Assembly (NCBI RefSeq): GCF_017744135.1
Contig: NZ_JAGHQU010000002.1
Coordinates: 346,419 to 410,418 of the forward strand
DNA: 64,000 nucleotides
Direction of reading: 5' to 3'
Source of the DNA: Endozoicomonas sp. G2_2
GTDB taxonomy: Bacteria; Pseudomonadota; Gammaproteobacteria; Nevskiales; Salinisphaeraceae
A program made the position numbers and the translations under genes. The notes beneath the pieces were generated by a model. It made no database searches and had not been told where the DNA came from. It saw only the letters and a list, made by a program, of their open reading frames with translations. This document shows positions 32,092-41,410 of the stretch, one piece after another; within the stretch, counting starts at the first letter, position 1; the number at the start of each line of letters is the position of its first letter.

Positions 32092-32181
32092 TGGCGGAGA
32101 GGGTGGGATTCGAACCCACGAGGGGCGTGAACCCCTGCCGGTTTTCAAGACCGGTGCATTCAACCGCTCTGCCACCTCTCC
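32092..32181 (-). tRNA. tRNA-Ser (anticodon TGA)
   Basis: Ninety-base class II tRNA on the minus strand with an encoded CCA end. The acceptor stem GGAGAGG pairs with CCTCTCC followed by discriminator G. The anticodon loop is CTTGAAA (anticodon TGA), the long variable arm is present, and the T arm has GGTTCGAATCC. It reads UCA codons. Confidence 0.96.
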
Positions 32182-32401
32182 GCAGTGCGTTCGAGCGAGC
32201 GCATTGTCGAAGACCCGGGCCTTGCCGCGCAAGCCCTGCCCGGTTTCTGCATGCCGCATGCATTGGCACCGCTTTTGCTTTCTCGTGACCGGGCGTGCAG
32301 TGCCGGCACGACGTGCACTGCCCTGGCGCAGGCCGGCGCTGTTCGCCCTTCCACACCCACCCCTGGCCGGGCCGGGTTTCTATTCTCAAATTGGGGACAT
32401 C

Positions 32402-34186
32402 ATGAAATCGAGGCTATTTCTGCCACTTGTGCTGCTCGCGGCACTACTCGCCGGTTGCGACAGCGACTCGGATGGCGACGACGTCGTAACGGACAACGGT
32501 GCGCCGTCCACGCCGAGCGAACCCGCGATGTTTGCGTTCGTAGAGGGTACGATCGCCCAGGCACAGGCGGCCATGCAGGCCGGCACGCTCACCTGCGAAG
32601 CGCTGGTTCAGGGCTATATCGAGCGCATCGAGGCGTATGACGACACCGGACCTGCATTGAAAAGCGTCATCAACGTCAATCCGCGTGCACTCGACCGTGC
32701 CCGCACCCTCGACATGAACTACGCCGTCAGTGGCCCGAGCGGCCCTCTGCACTGTGTTCCGGTACTGCTCAAGGACAACTTCGACACGGCCGAAGTCACC
32801 ACCACCGCCGGCGGCACGGCGTTGCAGTACAACCGCCCGACCGACGATGCCTTCTCCGTGGCCGGTATCGTACAGGCCGGCGGCATTATTCTGGGCAAGG
32901 CGAACCTGGATGAGTTCGCGTTCGGCTTTCGGGGCAGCAGCTCGGTCGAAGGCCAGGTAAAGAACGCCTACGACCCCACCAAGGGCCCGGGCGGTTCCTC
33001 GTCAGGTACGGGTGCGGCCATCGCTGCTAGCTTTGCGATGACGGGCACGGGCAGCGACACCGGCGGCTCGATTCGTGTGCCTTCGAGCCTCGAAGGGCTT
33101 GTCGGCATCCGTCCGAGCCTGCGCCTGGTCAGCCAGGACGGCATCGTGCCGCTGGCCGCCTCCCAGGACACGGGCGGCCCGATGTGCCGCACCGTCGAAG
33201 ACTGCGCGCTCATGCTGGACGCCATGGTCGGCTTTGACGACGGGCCGTACGCGAATCAGCGCGAAGCGTTTGCCTACGACGCGGCGCCAATAGCAAACGC
33301 CGAATCCTATGCCGCGATCACAAACGTGCCGGCCACCTATACCGATTATCTCGACGGCAACGGCCTCGACGGCGCACGCATCGCCGCGATCATGCCGCTG
33401 TTCGGCGACGGCACCGGCGAGAACGCACAGGTTCAGGCCCAGCTCATGCAGGCGATCGACGACATGCGATCCGCGGGCGCGACGGTGGATATTCTCACCG
33501 AAGCGGATCTGGCCGAGCGCAATGTATCGATCGACGATCTGACGGACTTCGCGAGCAATTCCCGCTTCGAGTTCCGTCGCGACCTCACCGCGTACCTGAT
33601 GAGCTGGCCATCGAACCTGGACGGCCACCTGCGCAGCTTCGACGCGGTGGCCGCGAGCGCTGAATACGAGGAACGCAACACCGGCACGTTCGCTTTCTAC
33701 GGCGCGATCGGCATGGCCATCGAGAACACCGACGACATGAGCGAGGAGGCCGTCGGCTATCGCACCCAGTACGAACGCAATATCGAAGAACGCCCTGACA
33801 TCGTGCGCAACGGTCTGATGCGCATCCTTGACAATCGCGACGGCGACGACATGAGTGCGAATGCGCTGGGTGCGCCCTACGACGTTTTACTCTATCCCTC
33901 GGTGCTCAGCCTCGCCCCGGATCTTGGCAGTTCACCGAGCACCGGCAGCAACAACCGCCTGAGCCCCTTCTCCGGCTTCCCGGCCCTGTCGATGCCCGCG
34001 GGAATGGTTGTGCCGGAGGGCGACGACGACACGGACGCCGAGCCGGCTCTGCCGGTCGGCATGGAAATGCTCGCGCGCGAATTCGATGAGCCCACGCTCA
34101 TCCGTCTCGCCTATAGCTACCAGGAGACGTTCCATCCGCGTGCGGCGCCGACGTTCACGCCCGAGCTGGCCGCGAACGACGATTGA
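32402..34186 (+). CDS. Amidase-signature family lipoprotein
   Basis: 594 aa protein of the amidase signature (GatA/FAAH-like) family with a lipoprotein signal: MKSRLFLPLVLLAALLAGC, lipobox LAGC. It should therefore be lipid-anchored outside the cytosol. The catalytic triad is present: Lys near 124 in VLLKDNFDT, cis-Ser near 200 in GGSSSGTGAA, nucleophile Ser near 223 in SDTGGSIRVPSS. GGGGA precedes the ATG. The substrate is unknown; amide or peptide-amide hydrolysis is inferred from the family. It is flanked by tRNA-Ser and tRNA-Thr, with no partner gene. Confidence 0.92.
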   Translation: MKSRLFLPLVLLAALLAGCDSDSDGDDVVTDNGAPSTPSEPAMFAFVEGTIAQAQAAMQAGTLTCEALVQGYIERIEAYDDTGPALKSVINVNPRALDRARTLDMNYAVSGPSGPLHCVPVLLKDNFDTAEVTTTAGGTALQYNRPTDDAFSVAGIVQAGGIILGKANLDEFAFGFRGSSSVEGQVKNAYDPTKGPGGSSSGTGAAIAASFAMTGTGSDTGGSIRVPSSLEGLVGIRPSLRLVSQDGIVPLAASQDTGGPMCRTVEDCALMLDAMVGFDDGPYANQREAFAYDAAPIANAESYAAITNVPATYTDYLDGNGLDGARIAAIMPLFGDGTGENAQVQAQLMQAIDDMRSAGATVDILTEADLAERNVSIDDLTDFASNSRFEFRRDLTAYLMSWPSNLDGHLRSFDAVAASAEYEERNTGTFAFYGAIGMAIENTDDMSEEAVGYRTQYERNIEERPDIVRNGLMRILDNRDGDDMSANALGAPYDVLLYPSVLSLAPDLGSSPSTGSNNRLSPFSGFPALSMPAGMVVPEGDDDTDAEPALPVGMEMLAREFDEPTLIRLAYSYQETFHPRAAPTFTPELAANDD

Positions 34187-34204
34187 CCGGCATCGCCCGA
34201 GATA

Positions 34205-34235
34205 AAAGCGGCCGGCCCGAGTTGCCGGCCGCTTT
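34205..34235 (+). terminator. Hairpin after the amidase gene
   Basis: Perfect twelve-pair stem AAAGCGGCCGGC / GCCGGCCGCTTT with a seven-base loop, 18 bases after the amidase stop. Only three T residues close it, so termination strength is uncertain. Confidence 0.7.
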
Positions 34236-34359
34236 CACGATGTCGATCTGCAGCCTGCGATAGCTAGAACAGCCGGATCGGCAACCTCAGCTTGGCAATG
34301 CGGACCCTCCAACGACACAATTTGTCCCTGCTGAGGGTCGCCCTTTCGGTCGCTGCTCC

Positions 34360-34388
34360 TTGTCCTCTTCTGTAGATGCTCATATAAT
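34360..34388 (+). promoter_or_regulatory. Sigma-70 promoter of tRNA-Thr
   Basis: TTGTCC (34360-34365), a 17-base spacer, then a perfect TATAAT (34383-34388). The -10 ends 17 bases before the tRNA 5' end, fitting a start with a short leader. Confidence 0.85.
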
Positions 34389-34405
34389 CCGCGCCTTGCC
34401 GACGG

Positions 34406-34481
34406 GCCGGGGTAGCTCAGTCGGTAGAGCAACTGATTCGTAATTAGTAGGTCGGAGGTTCGATTCCTCTCCCCGGCACCA
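34406..34481 (+). tRNA. tRNA-Thr (anticodon CGT)
   Basis: Seventy-six bases with an encoded CCA. The acceptor stem GCCGGGG pairs with CCCCGGC, the D arm is AGCTCAGTCGGTAGAGC, the anticodon loop TTCGTAA gives anticodon CGT, and the T arm has GGTTCGATTCC. It reads ACG codons. A strong promoter lies immediately upstream. Confidence 0.96.
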
Positions 34482-34582
34482 TCCCCCCACAGCCTGCATT
34501 CTCGTCCGCATTATCTGTCGCTGCACCGCTCGTCGGCCCGCACGGCTCGCTAATCGGTACGTGGCTGGCAGAACGACAGAAC

Positions 34583-35161
34583 ATGCCGATACTTCACGGT
34601 ATGGGCTACACGTCATTCAGTTCTGCTAACGGGCTTGGGCGCCAGACCGGCTTCTCGCTGCTGGAGCTGATCGTGACGATGGCAGTGGCCGCGATCCTGA
34701 TCGGCATCGCCATACCGTCCTATCGCAGCGTCGTCGAGCGCAACAGCGTAACCGCGCGCGTTAACGACCTGGTCGGTGATCTTCATTACGCCCGCAGCGA
34801 GGCCGCGACCCGCGGTCAGGATGTATACATCTGCGCCAGCAGTGACGGCACCCGGTGCACACAGAGCGGCGACTGGACCCAAGGCTGGATCGTCTACACC
34901 CCGAACGATCCCACGCAGAGCAACGTCACGCCGAACTCGGGTCAGCGCCTGCGGACACAGCAGCTCGACACCGAGGGGTTCACGCTTACATCCCTGTCCC
35001 GCATTGGCGAATCGATTGTTTTCGACGCCAACGGCTTTGCCCACAATTCGGCACGAACCTTCTGCGCCCGACCTGACAGCACTAACGGGCAAATCAAGAT
35101 AACGATCGCTGTCACCGGACGAGTGAAGACGGCCCGGGAGAATGATTGTGACGCGACTTGA
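34583..35161 (+). CDS. Type IV pilus minor pilin, FimT/FimU-GspH family
   Basis: 192 aa class III signal protein. The prepilin leader ends in Gly before FSLLELIVTMAVAAILIG, with the Glu at position +5 needed for assembly. The GspH-type domain shows RNSVTARVNDLVGDLHYARSEA and cysteine pairs. Minor pilins of this type prime pilus assembly at the tip. Two starts are possible, ATG at 34583 or 34601; neither has a clear ribosome-binding site. It is the first gene of the pilus operon and overlaps pilV. Confidence 0.88.
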   Translation: MPILHGMGYTSFSSANGLGRQTGFSLLELIVTMAVAAILIGIAIPSYRSVVERNSVTARVNDLVGDLHYARSEAATRGQDVYICASSDGTRCTQSGDWTQGWIVYTPNDPTQSNVTPNSGQRLRTQQLDTEGFTLTSLSRIGESIVFDANGFAHNSARTFCARPDSTNGQIKITIAVTGRVKTARENDCDAT

Positions 35162-35711
35162 TTCGGACGAGGGTGCGATGCTTGAGCACGGTTTCACGCT
35201 GCTGGAAGCCCTGGTGGCCCTGGTCGTGATCTCGATCGGTCTACTCGGCCTGCTCGGCCTGCAGACCGTGTCGCTGGTGAATACCCAGAATTCGGAAGCC
35301 CGTAGCCTCGCGAGCATCGGCGCCGACGATATCGCCGACCGCATCCGCGCCAACCCGGCCGGCGCCGGCGACGGGCATTACGAGGATATCGTGTCGCCCT
35401 ACGACCCGGAGGGATCGTCGGTGCCCGGTGATTGTGGCAGCGGCTGCTCCCCCGAAGACATGGCCGAACGCGATGCATGGGAGTGGGGCCAGTCCCTGCA
35501 TCAGATGTTCCGCGCCCAGGGATACGTCGCTTGCGAAACGCCGGGCGAGACGTCAGCCGATCCCTGCCGCGCCTATGCCATCACGATCGCGTGGAACGAA
35601 CGGGAGGCGCCGGCCGCCAATGGCGCATCAAACGGTACGGATTCACTTCACAACTGTGACCGCGAGGAGCTCGAATTTAATCAATGCTTCATCACCGTGG
35701 TGCGACCGTGA
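35142..35711 (+). CDS. pilV: Type IV pilus modification / minor pilin PilV
   Basis: 189 aa minor pilin. The prepilin cleavage site lies in EHG before FTLLEALVALVVISIGLLG. It carries an internal disulfide-type Cys set (CGSGCSPEDM, then CETPG and CRAYA). It overlaps the fimT-like gene by 20 bases. A GGGAG lies just before the ATG, and a GTG two codons on (35148) is better spaced from it. It acts with PilW and PilX in priming pili. Confidence 0.88.
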   Translation: MIVTRLDSDEGAMLEHGFTLLEALVALVVISIGLLGLLGLQTVSLVNTQNSEARSLASIGADDIADRIRANPAGAGDGHYEDIVSPYDPEGSSVPGDCGSGCSPEDMAERDAWEWGQSLHQMFRAQGYVACETPGETSADPCRAYAITIAWNEREAPAANGASNGTDSLHNCDREELEFNQCFITVVRP

Positions 35712-36493
35712 ATACGCCCGATTATCGCCGCGAGCGCGGCTTCAGCCTCGTGGAACTGATGGTCGCCATGGTCGTCGGGCTGCTGCTGCTGGCCGGCGTA
35801 CTTCAGATCCTGCTCGCCAACCGCGAAGCGTTCGATGCCCAGCGTGGCCGCGGCCATCTGCAGGAGAACGCGCGGCTGGCGAGTTTCATGCTCGAAAACG
35901 TCGTCGCGCATGCCGGTTTCCGTACGGATCTGACCGGCGACCTGGAACAAGTATTTAGGGCGAACGACACGCTCGGCGCGGACTTCCGACCGGGTGCGGT
36001 CGTTAGCAGCCAGAGTAATACCCAAGGGCAAAGCGATACGTTGTATATCCGTTTCCAAGGAGAGGGGAGCGTTCATAATTGCAGGGGGGCGTCAATAGGA
36101 TCACCAGGAAGTCCGGAAACAACTTACGTATCACTCTTCGTAGAACAATCTCGCACGCTGATGTGTCGCTACGTTACTGATGACAAGAATCCGAGTACGG
36201 CACAGTTGGTCGAAGGCGTCGACCGTTTCGAGGTGCGATACGGCCTCGATACCGACGACGACAACAGCGCGGATCGCTACGTGAGTGATCTTACGGCGGC
36301 CCAGGCCGCGCAGGTCGTGAGCGTGCGCATCCAGTTGCTGTTACGCACGCTCGACGAGGAAAACCTGCTACCGGTCGCCCAGCAACCCGACTATGTCTTC
36401 AGCGACGGCTCCGACACCGGCGACATGCCCGCCGACCGGGCCGGCCGCCTGTTCCTCGACCAGACCATCGCGCTGAGGAATACACTGCAATGA
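35708..36493 (+). CDS. pilW: Type IV pilus minor pilin PilW
   Basis: Minor pilin of 261 aa from the GTG that overlaps the pilV TGA (GTGA); an ATG at 35684 is an alternative start. The leader ends ERG before FSLVELMVAMVVGLLLLAG. The PilW C-terminal region has NLLPVAQQPDYVFSDG and YGLDTDDDN. Bases roughly 36000-36200 look less GC-rich than the rest of the gene, with codons unlike its neighbours. It is coupled to pilX by a four-base overlap. Confidence 0.87.
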   Translation: MNTPDYRRERGFSLVELMVAMVVGLLLLAGVLQILLANREAFDAQRGRGHLQENARLASFMLENVVAHAGFRTDLTGDLEQVFRANDTLGADFRPGAVVSSQSNTQGQSDTLYIRFQGEGSVHNCRGASIGSPGSPETTYVSLFVEQSRTLMCRYVTDDKNPSTAQLVEGVDRFEVRYGLDTDDDNSADRYVSDLTAAQAAQVVSVRIQLLLRTLDEENLLPVAQQPDYVFSDGSDTGDMPADRAGRLFLDQTIALRNTLQ

Positions 36494-37101
36494 ACCGTTA
36501 TCCCCCTCATTTTTCGCATGCGCGGTCGCGCGGGTTCGTGCTCGTGACGAGCCTGATCTTTCTGGTGATCATCACCATGCTCACGCTGTCGGCGATGAAT
36601 TCCTCGACGCTGCAGGAGCGCATGGCATCGAACCAGCGTGAAAAGTCGCGCGCCCGGCAGGCTGCGGATGCCGCACTGCGCGAAGGGGAAACCATTCTGC
36701 GCTCCCCCGCCTTCGATACGCTCCCCGCTTTCTACGATTGCGCGCCCACAGGGGGCGGCGACGGCGCGGGAACTGGCAGCGCGCTTCGTGTATGTATCGA
36801 AAACAGCATGCTCCCCTCGAGCGACGGTGGCGCCAGACCTGCTGCCGATGCCTTTCTGGCCGAAACGATTTGGGGCAACTCTGCCGTTGCGATCGACACG
36901 GACTCCGGCTTCGACGTCGGTGACAGACCGGTCAAGTTCTTTGTCGAAGCCATGCAGTACCAGTTCAACGGCGCCGATCTCGACCCGGACCGTGCGGCCG
37001 TGGGCGACGGCGGCGTGTACTACCGGATCACCGCGCGGGCCCACGGTCAGAACCCGGCCGCGATCGCGGTCACACAAAGCATCTACGAGAAGAATTACTG
37101 A
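36490..37101 (+). CDS. pilX: Type IV pilus assembly protein PilX
   Basis: 203 aa, with the PilX N-terminal domain: RSRGFVLVTSLIFLVIITML followed by a hydrophobic helix and LQERMASNQREKSRARQAAD. As in other PilX proteins, the helix lacks the classical Glu5. It overlaps pilW by four bases and shares one base with the pilY1 start (TGATG), so the operon is translationally coupled throughout. Confidence 0.88.
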   Translation: MNRYPPHFSHARSRGFVLVTSLIFLVIITMLTLSAMNSSTLQERMASNQREKSRARQAADAALREGETILRSPAFDTLPAFYDCAPTGGGDGAGTGSALRVCIENSMLPSSDGGARPAADAFLAETIWGNSAVAIDTDSGFDVGDRPVKFFVEAMQYQFNGADLDPDRAAVGDGGVYYRITARAHGQNPAAIAVTQSIYEKNY

Positions 37102-40100
37102 TGAACACGCCATCGCATGCCGCCATGGGCTCCAGAAAGCGTGGGTTGGTTGCGTTCGCTGCCGCGCTCTTTCTCGCGAGCGCGTTCGCGCCGGCATCCG
37201 CGAGGGATCTCAACCTGTCGGACCGCCCGCTGTTTTCCGGTGGCAACGTCAAGCCGAACATCATGGTGGCGGTCGATAACTCGGGTTCCATGGACTTCGA
37301 GACCTTGTTCCCCACCGAAAGCGGGCTGCTGCACTGGATCGATTCCAGTCGATCGGCCTGGCAGAACGGCAATTACGCACAAAGCGGCAACCTGTCGTAT
37401 GCCTATTTATTCCCCAACGGCTACAACAACTGCAGCACCAACGGAACCAACTGCAACAGCCGGGATCGACGCATCTATTCGAATTACGGCGCAGTACCGC
37501 CTGTGCCCGGCCTTGGCTTCGCGCGCTCCTCGGATTTCAACAGCGCCTACTTCAATCCTGCCGTGACCTACGATCCGTGGATCGGCGAGTCCGACGCCAC
37601 GCCGTCGAACGCGTATTACGACCCGCAGGTCCGGTCCGCGACGCTCGATCTCACCGCCCAACGCGAGTCGACCGCAAACGGGGAAACCTTCACTTTTCGC
37701 CCTGGGATGACTATCCCAGAAGGCACCCGCTACTATCATCCGAATGGAGTGCCAGGCGGAGAAAATTATATATGTCGCCGCTTGTTTTCAAGCTATAGCC
37801 CATCAGCGAGCGAAATTAGAAACCGAAGCTGTGATCGATTCTTGTATTTCTTTCAAACTGTTCAAGAACCCAACTTGCCGGCCGGATTTTACCAAGCCGA
37901 TAATGATTATGATATAAATCAAGAACGCGATATAGGTATCTCGTACTATCCTGCCACTTTCTATCTCAGACAGAGTACGGACCTGCCCGCCAGTTTCGGC
38001 TGGAGCCCCTCGGCCAACCGGATTCCCGGACGCGGCCCGAACGGCGAAGCGCTCTACGGTTACGAGATAAAGCGGGATAACTTCACCACTGTCGCGAAGT
38101 ACAACACCGCGATACAGAACTTCGCCAACTGGTTCACCTACTATCGCAAGCGCCATCTGGCCACGCGCGGCGGTATCGCCGCGGCGTTCGACGAGATCAA
38201 CGGCGCGCGTGTGGGCAGCTGCACGATCAACAACCCGACGGCGCTGACCATGCGCGATCTGGACGACGACAATCAGCGACAGACATTCTACGATCAGATC
38301 TTCGGCATCGACTTTTCGGTAGCACGCGGCACGCCGAACCGCCAGGCGCTGAAATTTCTGGGCGAGCAGCTCGAAACCAATCCAAACATCATCACGTCAT
38401 CCTGTCAGCAAAATTTCGCGTTGCTGTTCACCGACGGTTACAACACGGACTCCGTGAACGGCATCGGCAACGCCGACCAAGGCAGCCGGGCCCGGCGAAC
38501 ATTCGGCGAGCCCTTCGGCGACAATTATTCCAACACGATCGCCGACGTGGCGATGAAGTATTACGAAAATCTCGGCAAGTTGCCGAACGAGAACCGGCGC
38601 GATATCGAGCGCAACCGTGTCCCCACGCCGCTGGGCTGTGACGACGATCCGCCGGATCCCTGGCTGGATTGCGAAGACGATCTGCACATGGTCACGTTCG
38701 GCGTTACGCTCGGACAGCGTGGCCTGATCTTCGGCAATACGAGTCAGTACGCCGCCCAGAATAACGATCCCTACCGCAACCCGCCGGACTGGTCCTTGCT
38801 CGACCTTAACGATCGCTCGTTCGGCATCACGGAGATCGACGATCTCTGGCATGCGACGATCAACAGCCGGGGCACGCTGCTCAATGCGAACACGCCGCAG
38901 GAAATCGCGAGCGCCTTCTCCACGGCGCTCGAAGAGATACTCAACGCGTCGGGTTCGGAGAGCGCCGTTTCTGCGAATTCTCGCAGCGTGTCCTCCGACA
39001 CGATCATCTTCCAGGCAAGTTTTACCGGCGGCAGCTGGGAAGGCGATCTCTCGGCCTACACCGTGAACAACGGCCGAATCAGCACGACGCCGTCGTGGTC
39101 GGCGGCCGAGAAGCTGGTCGACGGCTCGGACAGCAACGCATCGATCGCCAACAATCGACGTATCGTCGCCTCCGTGCCAAGTGGCAGCGGAAGCGATATC
39201 AGCTACACGCCCCATGCGTTTCGGCCAAACATTCTTCAAAGTCTACTCGGCGGCCTGACCGCGTTGCTGGGCGACCCGCTTACCGCCGATCAGATCAATT
39301 ACATTCGGGGCAACCGCAGTCTGGAAAACTCCAACGGCGGCTATCTGCGCAGCCGGGGCCAGACCGTACTGGGCGATATCGTGCACTCCTCACCGCTTTA
39401 TGTCGGCGCCCCGGATCGTCTGCGCTACCCGAAGGTGTGGCGCGACCTGCACCTCGGCGCGCAGGCTGCCGGCTTTCCGGAGAACAACGCCGCGCCGTAT
39501 AGTGAAGCCGGTAATTCACGTGCGTTCGCACAGGCCAACGCATCGCGGCGACCGATGGTCTATGTCGGCGCCAACGACGGCATGCTGCATGGCTTTGCCG
39601 CGAACGACGGCACGGAACAATTCGCGTTCATACCCGGCGGCGTATTCGAGAAACTGGACGAGCTCACCGAAACCGACTACCGCCACGAATACTATGTGGA
39701 CGGCACGCCCGTCGCAGGTGATGTCGTGTTCAACAACGCCTGGCATACGGTGCTCGTAGGCGGGCTTGGTAATGGTGGGCGCTCGTTGTATGCGCTCGAT
39801 ATCACCAATCCGTCGCGCTTTTCCAGCGCCGAGAACCAGCCATCGAATCTGATGCTCTGGGAATACTCGCATCCGAAACTCGGCCGTACCTTCGGCCAAC
39901 CGTCGATCGTGCGGCTGCACAACGGCAAATGGGCCGCGATGGCCGGCAACGGCTACAACAGCGATAGCGGCACGCCCTCGCTTTTCCTGCTCGATATCCA
40001 GTCCGGGCAGCTGATGACCAACGGGCCGATCGAAACCGGGGAAACCCCACCGGGCAATGGCTACAAGAACGGATTGAGCGAGCCGTTTCCGGTCGATGTC

Positions 40101-41012
40101 GATCGTGACTTCATCACCGATTACGCATACGCGGGCGATCTCTACGGCAACGTCTGGCGCTTCGATCTCACATCGAAGAATCCGTCGGACTGGAGCGTGC
40201 GCAAGCTGTTCACGGCCCGGGATCGCAACGGCAACGTACAGCCGATCACGACCCAGCCGCAGGTCGGCCTGCACGCCTTCGGTAATGATTTCGGCGTTAT
40301 GGTCTATTTCGGAACGGGCAAGTATCTCGAGAACGGTGACGCGGTTCTCAACACCGACGTAAGAAACAGCGTCTACGGCGTCTGGGATGTCGGGACGTTC
40401 AACTTTGCGCCCGGCAATGAGTGGGATCCGTCGCGCACCGGCAACCTCACGCGATCGGACCTGGCTCGCCAGGACGTGCTCTCACAGACCGTTGACAGCG
40501 GCGATGCGACTTATCGTTTCGTCACCGACAATCCGGTCGTCTATCAACAGAGCGACAGCTCGAACGACCGTGGCAGGCGCGGCTGGGTGCTCGACCTGCC
40601 GGCCGGTACCGGTGAGCTGATCGTGAGCAACCCCGCGCTCCAGGGCGAGACGGTCAGCTTCAGCACGACCGTGCCTGATGTACAGGCCTGCACGACCGAG
40701 GGCTCCGGGTTTTTCATGACCGTCCAGGCGAGCACGGGCGGCCGCACACGTTTTGCGGCTTTCGACCTCAACGGAGATCGTCAGTACACCGCACCGGGCG
40801 ACACCATCACGCTGCCGGATGGTAGCGTCGCCGTTGCGTCCGGCGTGGCGGTCAAGGGCGGCGCACCGGGTGCCGCGCTCTATCTGAATGACACGTCCCA
40901 GCTCGGCGATACCGTCGTACTCGGCAATTCCGACAACTCGCGTGAACAGATCGATCTCTACTCCGGTGGCCGCGAGGATGGCCGACGGACCTGGCGGGAA
41001 ATCAGGCGCTAA
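37101..41012 (+). CDS. pilY1: Type IV pilus tip adhesin / biogenesis factor PilY1
   Basis: 1303 aa secreted protein with a signal peptide (about residues 12-35, cleavage near ASA-R). The N-terminal von Willebrand A-like region has a MIDAS-type DNSGSM (Asp59, Ser61, Ser63). The C-terminal half is the PilY1/PilC beta-propeller, with a calcium-type loop DVDRDFITD at residues 999-1007 and a second Asp/Asn-rich loop [13 protein letters not shown] at about 1222. PilY1 sits at the pilus tip and controls adhesion and retraction. The stretch at 37741-37980 is markedly AT-rich. Confidence 0.93.
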   Translation: MNTPSHAAMGSRKRGLVAFAAALFLASAFAPASARDLNLSDRPLFSGGNVKPNIMVAVDNSGSMDFETLFPTESGLLHWIDSSRSAWQNGNYAQSGNLSYAYLFPNGYNNCSTNGTNCNSRDRRIYSNYGAVPPVPGLGFARSSDFNSAYFNPAVTYDPWIGESDATPSNAYYDPQVRSATLDLTAQRESTANGETFTFRPGMTIPEGTRYYHPNGVPGGENYICRRLFSSYSPSASEIRNRSCDRFLYFFQTVQEPNLPAGFYQADNDYDINQERDIGISYYPATFYLRQSTDLPASFGWSPSANRIPGRGPNGEALYGYEIKRDNFTTVAKYNTAIQNFANWFTYYRKRHLATRGGIAAAFDEINGARVGSCTINNPTALTMRDLDDDNQRQTFYDQIFGIDFSVARGTPNRQALKFLGEQLETNPNIITSSCQQNFALLFTDGYNTDSVNGIGNADQGSRARRTFGEPFGDNYSNTIADVAMKYYENLGKLPNENRRDIERNRVPTPLGCDDDPPDPWLDCEDDLHMVTFGVTLGQRGLIFGNTSQYAAQNNDPYRNPPDWSLLDLNDRSFGITEIDDLWHATINSRGTLLNANTPQEIASAFSTALEEILNASGSESAVSANSRSVSSDTIIFQASFTGGSWEGDLSAYTVNNGRISTTPSWSAAEKLVDGSDSNASIANNRRIVASVPSGSGSDISYTPHAFRPNILQSLLGGLTALLGDPLTADQINYIRGNRSLENSNGGYLRSRGQTVLGDIVHSSPLYVGAPDRLRYPKVWRDLHLGAQAAGFPENNAAPYSEAGNSRAFAQANASRRPMVYVGANDGMLHGFAANDGTEQFAFIPGGVFEKLDELTETDYRHEYYVDGTPVAGDVVFNNAWHTVLVGGLGNGGRSLYALDITNPSRFSSAENQPSNLMLWEYSHPKLGRTFGQPSIVRLHNGKWAAMAGNGYNSDSGTPSLFLLDIQSGQLMTNGPIETGETPPGNGYKNGLSEPFPVDVDRDFITDYAYAGDLYGNVWRFDLTSKNPSDWSVRKLFTARDRNGNVQPITTQPQVGLHAFGNDFGVMVYFGTGKYLENGDAVLNTDVRNSVYGVWDVGTFNFAPGNEWDPSRTGNLTRSDLARQDVLSQTVDSGDATYRFVTDNPVVYQQSDSSNDRGRRGWVLDLPAGTGELIVSNPALQGETVSFSTTVPDVQACTTEGSGFFMTVQASTGGRTRFAAFDLNGDRQYTAPGDTITLPDGSVAVASGVAVKGGAPGAALYLNDTSQLGDTVVLGNSDNSREQIDLYSGGREDGRRTWREIRR

Positions 41013-41014
41013 CC

Positions 41015-41410
41015 ATGAACATGTCCAGACACGGCGGCTTCACGCTGATCGAACTCATGATCGCGGTGGCGATCGTGGGTATTCTCGCGGCCATCGCCTA
41101 CCCCAGTTACGTGAACTACGTACGCGAAGCGCGACGGGCAGACGCCAAGAGTCTGCTGCTGCAGGCCGCGAATCGTCAGGAGCGCTTCTATACGTCGAGC
41201 TACCGCTATACGAGCGATCTTGAAAACGAGCTCGGTCTGCGCACGACGACCGACGAGGGCTTCTACGAAATCAGTGCGACAACGGAAGACGACCCGCCGG
41301 GCTTCGAGTTGGAAGCAGCACCGCTGGGCGATCAGGCGAATGACCCGTGCGGAACCTTCAAATTAGACAACACGGGCAAAAAAACCGCGGATCAGGCTGA
41401 CTGCTGGTAG
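41015..41410 (+). CDS. pilE: Type IV pilin-like protein PilE
   Basis: 131 aa pilin. The cleavage site lies in RHGG before [21 protein letters not shown], with Glu5. The globular domain has [15 protein letters not shown] and two C-terminal Cys residues (CGTFKLDN and ADCW) that would form the D-loop disulfide. It starts two bases after pilY1. Its last 53 bases overlap the 3' end of the opposite-strand thiO gene. Homologues are minor pilins in Pseudomonas PilE clusters, though major-pilin status cannot be excluded. Confidence 0.9.
   Translation: MNMSRHGGFTLIELMIAVAIVGILAAIAYPSYVNYVREARRADAKSLLLQAANRQERFYTSSYRYTSDLENELGLRTTTDEGFYEISATTEDDPPGFELEAAPLGDQANDPCGTFKLDNTGKKTADQADCW

Noticed and set aside
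32008..32259. Upstream extension of the aldolase reading frame
   Set aside because: It translates through the tRNA-Ser gene, and a well-placed AAGGA selects the ATG at 32007.
32092..34481. Integrative element between tRNA-Ser and tRNA-Thr
   Set aside because: No integrase gene and no direct repeat of a tRNA 3' end was found in the interval.
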